Notes under the pieces: generated by a model
What the model was told of the DNA's origin: nothing
Seen by the model: only the letters and a program-made list of their open reading frames with translations
The model's database searches: none
In this document: positions 43,192 through 50,592 of the stretch, piece by piece
Position numbering within the stretch: the first letter of the stretch is position 1
Layout: every line of letters starts with the position of its first letter
Assembly (NCBI GenBank): GCA_029960065.1
Contig: JASCOF010000005.1
Coordinates: 62,001-126,000, forward strand
DNA length: 64,000 nucleotides
Direction: 5' to 3'
Origin: Flavobacteriaceae bacterium PS02336
Lineage (GTDB): Bacteria > Bacteroidota > Bacteroidia > Flavobacteriales > Flavobacteriaceae
Translations under genes and position numbers: made by a program

Positions 43192-43905
43192 CTATACATG
43201 AATAATTTCATCATCAATCAGTAAATCTTCTCGGCGTAAGCGAAGGAAAACCTGTGCCACGGCAATGGTATCTTTTTCGCAATACGTTACAATTCGGTCA
43301 ATGTCTTTTTCAACATAAAACACATGTGCAACCTGACTTCCGTCAATATCGCCTTTTGGTGAAGGAACTCCGAGAATCTTGGTCAGCAGTTTTAAAGAAG
43401 TAAAATGTTTGTAATCGCCAAATTTCCATAGTTCTAAAGTATCTAAATGCGGAATTTCCCAAGGTTTTTTTCCGAAAAGATTCAGTTTATCTGGAATAGG
43501 CATTTGGTTAATGATCATTCGTCTTGCTATAAACGGAATATCAAATTCTTTTGAATTATGTCCGCACATTAAATGCTGAGGCTGATTGAAATGATTATTT
43601 ATAAGATTAGAAAAGTCTTTGAGGATTTTCTTTTCATCACCGAAGAATGATGTAACTCTGAAATTTCGAATGTCTCCTTTAATGGTAAAAAAACCAACAG
43701 AGATGCAGATGATTTTTCCGAATTCTGCCCAGATTCCAGCTCTTTCGTAAAACTCTTCTGGAGAAAAATCGTCTTTTCGCTGATATTGCGTTTTCAGATC
43801 CCAGAGAGTCTGCATTTCTACGTCGAGCGAATTGAAATTTTCTTCTTCAGGAACGGTTTCTATATCAAGAAAGAGAATATTGTTGAGATTAATTTTTTCA
43901 ATCAT
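43192..43905 (-). CDS. 3'-5' exonuclease, DnaQ-like (PolB-type)
   Basis: 237 aa. ILFLDIETVPEE (Asp-x-Glu, exo I), MCGHNSKEFDIPFIARR (exo II) and the late CEKDTIAVAQVFLRL (exo III) are in the right order for the predicted PolB-associated 3'-5' exonuclease family (PF10108-type). KKPWEIPHLDTLELWKFGD is also characteristic. It degrades single-stranded DNA or RNA from the 3' end; the precise substrate is unknown. Set between AlkZ-like and Ogt genes on the same strand. Confidence 0.88.
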   Translation of the reverse strand: MIEKINLNNILFLDIETVPEEENFNSLDVEMQTLWDLKTQYQRKDDFSPEEFYERAGIWAEFGKIICISVGFFTIKGDIRNFRVTSFFGDEKKILKDFSNLINNHFNQPQHLMCGHNSKEFDIPFIARRMIINQMPIPDKLNLFGKKPWEIPHLDTLELWKFGDYKHFTSLKLLTKILGVPSPKGDIDGSQVAHVFYVEKDIDRIVTYCEKDTIAVAQVFLRLRREDLLIDDEIIHV

Positions 43906-43908
43906 TTT

Positions 43909-43940
43909 CTAGACTTCTTAGATATTAGATTGTTAGACTT
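43909..43940. repeat. octamer repeat array (TTAGAnnT units)
   Basis: CTAGACTT, CTTAGATA, TTAGATTG and TTAGACTT in exact 8-bp steps, directly upstream of the exonuclease start. Confidence 0.78.
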
Positions 43941-43990
43941 TACTATTGAAATTTTTACAAATATGCGTAAAATTCCTACGATAAAAAAGG

Positions 43991-44467
43991 TTAGAATAAA
44001 CTTTGTTGTGCAGAAGGGCTTTCATGCTCCAAAAGCCATTTTTTACGCGATAATCCGCCTGCATATCCAGTTAAAGATCCGTTTGTTCCAATAACTCGGT
44101 GACACGGAACCACAATCCAAAGTGGATTTTTACCATTTGCAGATGCTACAGCGCGAATCGCTTTTACGTCGCCCAATTTTTTGGTTTGATCCATATAACT
44201 AACCGTTTTTCCGTATGGAATCTCTAATAAAGCTTTCCATACTTTCTGTTGAAATTCGGTTCCCTGCGGATTTAGTTTAAGATCAAAATCGGTTCTTTTG
44301 CCTTCAAAATACTCATTTAACTGCGAAACGGCTTCTTGTAAAATTTCTGGAATTTCCTTAGAAGCTTCATTGGTACCGACATCAGAAACAGAAATTACGG
44401 CAATACCATCTTGATCGCCAATAATTTTGGTGATGCCTAAAGGTGAATTGATGTAAACTGTTTCCAT
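43991..44467 (-). CDS. ogt: methylated-DNA-protein-cysteine methyltransferase (Ogt)
   Basis: 158 aa. WIVVPCHRVIG with acceptor Cys122 is the suicide active site. FQQKVWKALLEIPYGKTVSY and RAVASANGKNP are the DNA-binding helix-turn-helix and Asn hinge. GSLTGYAGGLSRKKWLLEHE follows as usual. It transfers methyl groups from O6-methylguanine to itself. No Ada N-terminal domain is attached. Part of a leftward series with other DNA-repair genes. Confidence 0.95.
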   Translation of the reverse strand: METVYINSPLGITKIIGDQDGIAVISVSDVGTNEASKEIPEILQEAVSQLNEYFEGKRTDFDLKLNPQGTEFQQKVWKALLEIPYGKTVSYMDQTKKLGDVKAIRAVASANGKNPLWIVVPCHRVIGTNGSLTGYAGGLSRKKWLLEHESPSAQQSLF

Positions 44468-44472
44468 ATTTT

Positions 44473-44513
44473 TACCGCAAAGGCGCTAAGATTTATCGCA
44501 AAGTTCGCAAAGT
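44473..44513. repeat. CGCAAAG-word intergenic repeat
   Basis: CGCAAAG or CGCTAAG occurs four times between the ogt start and the next stop. These are the same words as in the inverted repeat at 36740-36870. Confidence 0.65.
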
Positions 44514-44517
44514 TTTT

Positions 44518-45333
44518 TTAATAATTCTCGAGCTTGAATCGATAGTTTAGACTGTTTTCAATTTTTTCACTTGAAATCACTTTTTTAATATTCGACTTTT
44601 CAGAACTGAATTTCGGTAAAGGCAAATTCATTTCTGATGCTTTTTGAGTGTAATATTCTGCTCTTGTGGGATGAAAAGGTGCAGCGGCATTGAAAACTTC
44701 ATTCCATTTATCTTGATTTATGATGGCTTCAATAATGGAAATACAATCTGTTAAATGAATTAAATTTATTGGTGCATCTGGATTTTCAATGTTTTCTTTT
44801 CCCGAAAGAAACTTTACAGGATGACGATCTTCACCAATTAATCCGCCAAAACGGAGAATTGTAGTGTTGAAGTTTTGATTTTTTTGTAAAACATTTTCAA
44901 CTAAAAGCAATTGTTTACCGCTTTCTGTTTCCGGATTTGGAATGGTTTCTTCGGTAATAAAATCGTTTTCATCGCCATAAACAGAAGTTGAGCTTACAAA
45001 AAGCACTTTCTTAACTGTAGATTTTTCTATAAAGGGAATTAGATTCTTGATTTTTTCGACAAAAACTTTTTTTTCTGAATTTGTTTTTTCAGCACGTAGT
45101 TTTGGCGGAATATCAATAATTATGATTTCGCTTTCTGCTAAAAAAGAATTTATATTTTCAGAGATACTTTCGCTTTCAAGCGTTACCAAAAACGGATTTA
45201 TTCCAGCATTTTCTAAAATAGAAAGCTTGTTTTCAGAAGTTGTTGAGCCTTTTATTGAATTTCCTTTTTCGATTAGTTTTTTTGCTAAAGGAAATCCAAG
45301 CCAGCCACAGCCAAGTATGCTTATTTTTGTCAT
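44518..45333 (-). CDS. NAD(P)-binding short-chain dehydrogenase-like protein (YeeZ type)
   Basis: 271 aa. N-terminal ILGCGWLGFPLAKKLIEKG is a Rossmann GxGxxG motif. VLFVSSTSVYGDE (Ser and Tyr positions of extended SDRs) and TTILRFGGLIGEDRHPVKF follow. This matches the YeeZ-like NAD-dependent epimerase family, whose substrate is unknown. Cytosolic. On the same strand as ogt, 50 nt away across the CGCAAAG repeat. Confidence 0.85.
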   Translation of the reverse strand: MTKISILGCGWLGFPLAKKLIEKGNSIKGSTTSENKLSILENAGINPFLVTLESESISENINSFLAESEIIIIDIPPKLRAEKTNSEKKVFVEKIKNLIPFIEKSTVKKVLFVSSTSVYGDENDFITEETIPNPETESGKQLLLVENVLQKNQNFNTTILRFGGLIGEDRHPVKFLSGKENIENPDAPINLIHLTDCISIIEAIINQDKWNEVFNAAAPFHPTRAEYYTQKASEMNLPLPKFSSEKSNIKKVISSEKIENSLNYRFKLENY

Positions 45334-45340
45334 TTTTTTT

Positions 45341-45375
45341 AAGGTTCAGAGGGACAAAGTTACAAAGGTTCTGAG
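45341..45375. repeat. octamer repeat array (AAGGTTCA/AAGTTACA units)
   Basis: AAGGTTCA, GAGGGACA, AAGTTACA and AAGGTTCT at 45341-45372 in exact 8-bp steps, between the SDR start and the GNAT stop. Confidence 0.75.
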
Positions 45376-45394
45376 TTTTTGTTTCACCCAGATT

Positions 45395-45844
45395 TTAAAA
45401 AGTCAAAGTAAATCGGACTTTGTCTTTTCCTTTTGCACCCATTCGGTTATAGAATTTAATGGCTCTTTCGTTAAATTGAGGCGTTTGCCATTGAATATTG
45501 ACACAGTTCTTTTGCATCCCGATTTCTTTTAGTTTTTCAATTAAAAGTTCGCCAATTCCTAAACCTCTTGTTTCTTCTTCAAGAAACAAACAATCCAGAT
45601 ATAAAAATGTTGAAGCATCCCAAGTTGAAAAATCAAATGTATAAGATGCATAACCAACAATAGTTTCTTTTGCAGCAACAACCAAACAGAATAATTGCGG
45701 GTTTTCGCCAAAAAGTGCTTTTTTTAAATTTTCCTCTTTTCCTTCGGGAGCATAATCTGCTTTTTCAAATTCAGCATGTTTTTGGCATAAAACAACGAGT
45801 TTAGGTAAATCGGTAATTTCGCAGTTTCTTATTGAATATTCCAT
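45395..45844 (-). CDS. GNAT family N-acetyltransferase
   Basis: 149 aa. LYLDCLFLEEETRGLGIGELLIEKL is motif A with the acetyl-CoA loop (RGLGIG). NERAIKFYNRMGAKGKDKVRF is the C-terminal motif B of the diamine/spermidine-acetyltransferase-like subgroup. The substrate is not known. Its start overlaps the end of the LysR regulator gene by 16 nt, so it is probably expressed with that gene. Confidence 0.88.
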   Translation of the reverse strand: MEYSIRNCEITDLPKLVVLCQKHAEFEKADYAPEGKEENLKKALFGENPQLFCLVVAAKETIVGYASYTFDFSTWDASTFLYLDCLFLEEETRGLGIGELLIEKLKEIGMQKNCVNIQWQTPQFNERAIKFYNRMGAKGKDKVRFTLTF

Positions 45845-46731
45845 TGCAGGTTGATTTCGTTTTGTAAAAAATTAATAAAATGTTGAAAATAATCGGGATA
45901 AGTTTCATTGGCTCTTGTCGCGACATAATGTTTTCTTTTCAAGCCATTTTTTCCAATTTTTACCGCTTTAATTGGGTTATTTTTTAAATGCGGTTGTAAC
46001 GCCCATTTTGCCATTGACATTACTCCCATATCAGCTTTTACCATTTCCAGAGAAGCTTCAGTTAATGGCATTGGCGTTATTTTCTTTGGTGAAACTTTGG
46101 CTGGAGCCAAAAGAAACTGATGGATTGTAACGGTTTCCATTGGGAGAGAATGTATAATGAGATGTTCATTTATGAAATCCTCGGCAATTACATGTTTTTT
46201 ATCTGCCCAAGAATGATTTTCAGAAACCACCATTACCATTTCATCCTGAAAAAGTTCTGTGTATTTTATATGATTGTCTTTAATGGTATCGCTTACAATG
46301 GCAATATCTATAGTGTTTTCTAAGAGTTTCTGCAACGGAATATGGGTAGCTTCTGTTACGATTTTAAGTTCAATATTGGGATATAAAAGATGAAACTGCT
46401 TTAAAACTGATGGAAGCCAATGATAACTGGAAAAGCATTCGGTACTGATTCTGATTTCGCCAGATTCGCCAAAAACCATCTGCTTGATTTGGCTTTGGGT
46501 TTCCGAAAGTTTATTCAGGATTTCATTAGCCATTTCATAAATTTTTTCACCTGCTTTTGTGAGAACCAGTTTTTTGTTAGTTCGCAGAAAGATGGCAGTT
46601 CCCAATTGATACTCGGCTTCTTTAAGCTGATGACTCAAAGCAGATTGTGTTAAATGGAGTTTATCGATCGCTTTTGTTATACTGCCTTCTTCGACAATTG
46701 CTTTTATCAATTTTAAATGACGGATTTCCAT
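45829..46731 (-). CDS. LysR family transcriptional regulator
   Basis: 300 aa. N-terminal winged helix MEIRHLKLIKAIVEEGSITKAIDKLHLTQSALSHQLK (family pattern in residues 1-37) and an effector domain from about 90. The DNA-binding half is well conserved. MetR-like features (effector part with EATHIPLQKLLEN) suggest a link to sulfur or methionine metabolism, but this is weak. It is divergent from a rhodanese gene 147 nt away, its likely target, and co-transcribed with the GNAT gene. Confidence 0.92.
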   Translation of the reverse strand: MEIRHLKLIKAIVEEGSITKAIDKLHLTQSALSHQLKEAEYQLGTAIFLRTNKKLVLTKAGEKIYEMANEILNKLSETQSQIKQMVFGESGEIRISTECFSSYHWLPSVLKQFHLLYPNIELKIVTEATHIPLQKLLENTIDIAIVSDTIKDNHIKYTELFQDEMVMVVSENHSWADKKHVIAEDFINEHLIIHSLPMETVTIHQFLLAPAKVSPKKITPMPLTEASLEMVKADMGVMSMAKWALQPHLKNNPIKAVKIGKNGLKRKHYVATRANETYPDYFQHFINFLQNEINLQWNIQ

Positions 46732-46841
46732 TTTTTATGTATTTGTACAGCAAAGTAACAAAATTTTAAAACGGCTTTTACATGAAAAAAACTAATGCGA
46801 TTCATGAATTCTTTTCGTTTTTCTGGCGTGATTGTAACTTC

Positions 46842-46849
46842 TACTTTTG
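46842..46849 (+). promoter_or_regulatory. -7 box TACTTTTG of the rhodanese gene
   Basis: Perfect TAnnTTTG, 29 nt before the ATG at 46879, inside the LysR-rhodanese divergent region. Confidence 0.55.
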
Positions 46850-46878
46850 GAAAATAAAATCATTAAAACATAAGTAAA

Positions 46879-47271
46879 ATGGAAACACAAATTAAACATT
46901 ACGAGAATAAGTTAGCTTTTGAAATGGATCCTTCAGATTTATTTGATGCTTTAAACGACGGTGAAAAAATTGTGGTAATCGATGCCCGAAAAGCTTTTGG
47001 TTATGACGAAGAACATATTCCCAATGCCATCAATCTGCACCGCGAAATGAATCTGGAAACAACAAAACACTTAGATAAAGATGCTTTATATGTTACCTAT
47101 TGTACTGGAATTGGCTGTAATGCTTCAACAAAAGGAGCTTTAAATATGACGAAACTTGGATTTAAAGTGAAAGAATTAATTGGCGGACTGGAATGGTGGA
47201 AAATTGACGGTTTTTCGACAGAAGGCACAAAAGGTGTGAAGGAAGGCTTGAAAATAGAATGTGCCTGTTAG
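46879..47271 (+). CDS. single-domain rhodanese-like protein
   Basis: 130 aa. VVIDARKAFGYDEEHIPNAIN and the active-site loop with Cys75 in YVTYCTGIGCN are rhodanese hallmarks. GGLEWWKIDGFST closes the domain. Two more Cys end the protein (ECAC). Single rhodanese domains carry sulfane sulfur between proteins. Divergent from a LysR regulator that probably controls it. Cytosolic, monocistronic, with a terminator after it. Confidence 0.9.
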   Translation: METQIKHYENKLAFEMDPSDLFDALNDGEKIVVIDARKAFGYDEEHIPNAINLHREMNLETTKHLDKDALYVTYCTGIGCNASTKGALNMTKLGFKVKELIGGLEWWKIDGFSTEGTKGVKEGLKIECAC

Positions 47272-47277
47272 TTTTTT

Positions 47278-47312
47278 AGTTACAAAGGTTAAGAGTAACA
47301 TAGGATAAAAGA
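47278..47312. repeat. octamer repeat array after the rhodanese gene
   Basis: AGTTACAA, AGGTTAAG, AGTAACAT and AGGATAAA in 8-bp steps. The complementary type of array lies at 47367-47398, on the other side of the terminator. Confidence 0.72.
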
Positions 47313-47333
47313 TTTCTCAGTATATTTAAAAAG

Positions 47334-47363
47334 CAAAAAGCACTATAAAATAGTGCTTTTTTA
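47334..47363. terminator. bidirectional terminator between rhodanese and SRPBCC genes
   Basis: AAAGCACTA and TAGTGCTTT arms with loop TAAAA, flanked by A and T runs. Confidence 0.85.
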
Positions 47364-47366
47364 ATC

Positions 47367-47398
47367 TTTGTAAATTTGTGTCTTTGCTTCTTTGAACC
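47367..47398. repeat. octamer repeat array (TTTG every 8 bp)
   Basis: TTTG at 47367, 47375, 47383 and 47391, exactly 8 bp apart, running to the stop of the SRPBCC gene. Confidence 0.8.
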
Positions 47399-47403
47399 GG
47401 ATT

Positions 47404-47823
47404 TTAAGATTCGACTAAAGCTTTTAAACCTTGTAAAATAGGATTTTCATCACCTTGTGGTTTTTCCTGAACGGCTCCAGGGCGATTGTCATCCTGAATG
47501 ATTTCGAGTTTTGTTTTCTGATTTTCTTCAGATAAAATATAACTCATTATGAAATAATTCTCTGGTTTATCTTCTAATCCTGGTCTAGGAAAAAAGAGAG
47601 AATATTTGATTTTTTCATTTGGAACAACTTCTAAAACTGTTCCCCATTGCTCAAAAACTTGACCTTCCCATTCATTTCTGAATCTAATTTCACTGCCGGT
47701 TTTCCAATCTGTAATTAAATCACTTCCATATTGCCATTGCTTGACTAGTTCTGGCTTTGTTAAGGAATTCCAGACCTTTTCTTTTGGGGCATTTAATACT
47801 ATTGTTGAAATATTTGCAGCCAT
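47404..47823 (-). CDS. SRPBCC (AHSA1-like) domain protein
   Basis: 139 aa. KVWNSLTKPELVKQWQYGSD and EWEGQVFEQWGTVLEVVPNE with a final C-terminal helix are the pattern of the START-like AHSA1 family. These proteins form a hydrophobic pocket and bind small lipophilic ligands or act as stress-related co-chaperones. No specific ligand can be inferred. It starts 12 nt after the stop of the M28 peptidase gene, so they are probably co-transcribed. Confidence 0.88.
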   Translation of the reverse strand: MAANISTIVLNAPKEKVWNSLTKPELVKQWQYGSDLITDWKTGSEIRFRNEWEGQVFEQWGTVLEVVPNEKIKYSLFFPRPGLEDKPENYFIMSYILSEENQKTKLEIIQDDNRPGAVQEKPQGDENPILQGLKALVES

Positions 47824-47834
47824 GATTGAAATGA

Positions 47835-50228
47835 TTATTCTGGTTTTACAACCGGTTTAATACTGTCTGTTGGAACAGTCAAACTATCTGTTGGCACTGT
47901 TACGGGTTCAATTGGTTTTACAGGCGCAACATATCTTTTTATTTTCTGTTGTATTAAAATTGCATCATTCAAAACAAAAGGAGTCGGCATCATCCAATTT
48001 TCTCTTGGTTTAACATTTAAAAGCGGATTACTCATCAAATCAAATGAACTTTCGATTAAATCCATATCAAAAATAGACGATTTGTTGATATAGAATTCCA
48101 TTTCAAGAGGTTCGTTGCCAACTACATAATAGCAAAGAATTTTGCTGTCTTCGCGTTGTAAACGATTTCCTTTTTCTCCAGAAGTGGTAACACCGTTTGC
48201 TTTAAAATTATAAAACGTCATTTTTGGATTGGCGTAAATATCGTAACGATTTACTTTTCTATTTGGCGTGATTTTGATTTTAAGATATCTGTTATTTCCA
48301 ATAACGCTGTCTCTTAAGAACTGAATTGTAGGTTTTGGAACATCAACAACTGGAGCAATTGAGCTGTACGTAAATGTTGAATTGTATTTACTTGCCAGAG
48401 GAAGTGAATTTAAGCCTACCGTTTTTTGATTTTTTTCGCCCAAATAAGATTTTGTCCAATCATCTAAATTTTTATCGTAAGTTGTCCATACGGCCGAATT
48501 ATTATCAGCATTGTAAACGTATAATAAACTGTTAGATTTAGCTTTGCCATATTCGTAATCAGAATGGTAACCTGCGTAGATGAAAAATGAAATAGAAGTC
48601 AAAAAGAAAACAACTGTCCAAATTCCTTTTCTGGCAAAATCTCCAAAAATGGGCAGAAGCAGCCCAAATAATAAAACCGTTAAAATGGCACTTCCGAATA
48701 GAATTTTAAGCCCTAAACCTATTGGAAACATTATAATAAATGGTGCAATAATAGCCAAAGCCGGTATGCTGAAAATTAAATTTACACCTAAACTGTAATG
48801 CTGTGTAAAAACAAATATTCCGAACAATACTATTCCAAAGTAAACAGGAATAATTAAGAAACCAGCACCGGTTAAACTATTTGCCAGATAAGCATTTATA
48901 ATAATCCAAAGCAATAGCGGCGCCACGAAATGATTCATGGTGATTTTGGCTTCAGAAAAATGATGATAGAAAGCAAAACAAATTGCAATACTTAAAGTTA
49001 CAAATGCACCGATGTAAGCATGACCGTTATAAGTAAAACCGTTTAAAAGATCCGAATACTGCGGATAAATTTCAAGAATAAGTTTCCATCCTAAAAACGT
49101 TACTAATCCTGCTATGATTATTGAACCCAAAAGAGGTACAAATCCTTTGAAGATTTCTCTAAAAGAGATGATTCTTTTTACTTTTCCGATGAAGATAAAT
49201 AAAGCCAGTAATCCAAAAGCAATTAATGTCATTGGCATTACCCAAGAAAAAGGATAATTGATGAATGAAAATGGAGCACTGAAATAAACATTATCTTCTG
49301 TAGATTCTGTTTTGGTTAAATCGACATTGGAAAGGTATTTTATTAAAGGCATTATGTAAGTGCCTTGATGTGCTAAAGTAGTTTTGCTTAAATGCTGTAC
49401 GTCGTCTTGCTGTGTGTGATAGTTGAAATGACCGTCTATAAAAGCAAAATTGTAACCTTGAATATTTCCTTGTTCTCTAAAAACAGTTAAATCGGTATCG
49501 TTTGGAAGCATTTTATAAATGCTGTACATTAAAGAGTTTGAAACAGGATGAGAAGTTTTTGCATCAGAAAATGCTTTAACCATTGCTTCATTTCCTTTTG
49601 TGGTTTCCATCAGCATATAACTTGGGCCCGAAGTTCCTCTTGCTTCAAAGTTTAAAACCACGCCTACATCTTTTGCCCACGGATGCTGATTCACAAAAAG
49701 TGCAGCTCCGTTTAATCCTAATTCTTCAGCATCTGAAAACAATATGATAATGTCATTTTTCTGAGGATGTTTAGAATATAAAAAAGCACGAACACCTTCT
49801 AGAATTGTTGCAACGCCAGAAGCATCGTCGCTTGCTCCTTTTGAGAAAGAATGCGGAGCACTATCGTAATGAGAAAGAAGTAAAAGTGCTTTAGTATTGT
49901 TGGTTCCTTTTATTCGGGCCAAGATGTTTTTGGACTTTACTAAAAGACCTCTATCGTTTAGAGTAAAACCTTCCTGAACACTTGTTTCTAAACCAATTCT
50001 GTTCAATTCAAGTTTTAAATAATTGGCAACTAGTTCATGATTTGTCGATCCGACATAATGTGGTTTTTGTGCAATAATTTCGACTTGGTTTAAAGCCCTT
50101 TCGGTTGAGAATTCTGCGAGTGCTTCGTCATCTTTATTGATTCCTTGCGGCATCATTGTGGCGTATATAATGCCCAGCAGAGTTAAGACACAGGCAATGG
50201 CTAGAATTGAGGTTTGGTTTTTTCTCAT
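47835..50228 (-). CDS. M28 family metallopeptidase with a polytopic membrane domain
   Basis: 797 aa. One N-terminal TM (7-25), then the M28 zinc aminopeptidase domain (about 75-300) with LLLSHYDSAPHSFSKGASDD, DASGVATILEG and LFSDAEELGLNG supplying the two-zinc ligands. About nine hydrophobic segments follow (330-570), then an extracytoplasmic C-terminal part and a Pro/Val/Thr-rich tail with repeated VPTDS. The catalytic domain probably faces the periplasm and trims peptides. The layout resembles eukaryotic-like ER aminopeptidases; the substrate is unknown. Confidence 0.9.
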   Translation of the reverse strand: MRKNQTSILAIACVLTLLGIIYATMMPQGINKDDEALAEFSTERALNQVEIIAQKPHYVGSTNHELVANYLKLELNRIGLETSVQEGFTLNDRGLLVKSKNILARIKGTNNTKALLLLSHYDSAPHSFSKGASDDASGVATILEGVRAFLYSKHPQKNDIIILFSDAEELGLNGAALFVNQHPWAKDVGVVLNFEARGTSGPSYMLMETTKGNEAMVKAFSDAKTSHPVSNSLMYSIYKMLPNDTDLTVFREQGNIQGYNFAFIDGHFNYHTQQDDVQHLSKTTLAHQGTYIMPLIKYLSNVDLTKTESTEDNVYFSAPFSFINYPFSWVMPMTLIAFGLLALFIFIGKVKRIISFREIFKGFVPLLGSIIIAGLVTFLGWKLILEIYPQYSDLLNGFTYNGHAYIGAFVTLSIAICFAFYHHFSEAKITMNHFVAPLLLWIIINAYLANSLTGAGFLIIPVYFGIVLFGIFVFTQHYSLGVNLIFSIPALAIIAPFIIMFPIGLGLKILFGSAILTVLLFGLLLPIFGDFARKGIWTVVFFLTSISFFIYAGYHSDYEYGKAKSNSLLYVYNADNNSAVWTTYDKNLDDWTKSYLGEKNQKTVGLNSLPLASKYNSTFTYSSIAPVVDVPKPTIQFLRDSVIGNNRYLKIKITPNRKVNRYDIYANPKMTFYNFKANGVTTSGEKGNRLQREDSKILCYYVVGNEPLEMEFYINKSSIFDMDLIESSFDLMSNPLLNVKPRENWMMPTPFVLNDAILIQQKIKRYVAPVKPIEPVTVPTDSLTVPTDSIKPVVKPE

Positions 50229-50244
50229 GGTTAATAGACGCTAA

Positions 50245-50592
50245 CTATATTTCTTTTTTAACAAGCATAAAATAATCATTGTCCAGGGAACGATAGCCCT
50301 GGTCGTACAAGAAATAATATGTATTTCCTGTCTTAGTTTGTAAAATGTTGGTAAAGAACTCAAAATCAAAGCCTTTGTTTAATAATTTGTCGCGCGTTGC
50401 TTTTGATTTTCCATCTACATTTAACTCTGCCAAAATACGGTAATTTTTGCGTAACTTGTTGTTTATATTTCGCATGAAATTCGTACTATCTTTATTTATT
50501 TTGTTATTGTACGCATTTCGACAGCTGTCCGAACAGAATTTTTTATCTTCTCTGCCAACAATTTTGATTGAGCACTCAAGGCATGTTTTCAT
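50245..50592 (-). CDS. small zinc-ribbon protein
   Basis: 115 aa. N-terminal CLECSIKI and KKFCSDSC form a four-cysteine zinc ribbon (residues 4-24). The rest is basic and helical (NINNKLRKNYRILAELNVDG), followed by a short beta part. This suggests nucleic-acid or ribosome contact, but no function is known. Its ATG overlaps the stop of the GNAT-nitrilase gene by 4 nt, and the M28 peptidase gene starts 16 nt after it. Confidence 0.82.
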   Translation of the reverse strand: MKTCLECSIKIVGREDKKFCSDSCRNAYNNKINKDSTNFMRNINNKLRKNYRILAELNVDGKSKATRDKLLNKGFDFEFFTNILQTKTGNTYYFLYDQGYRSLDNDYFMLVKKEI

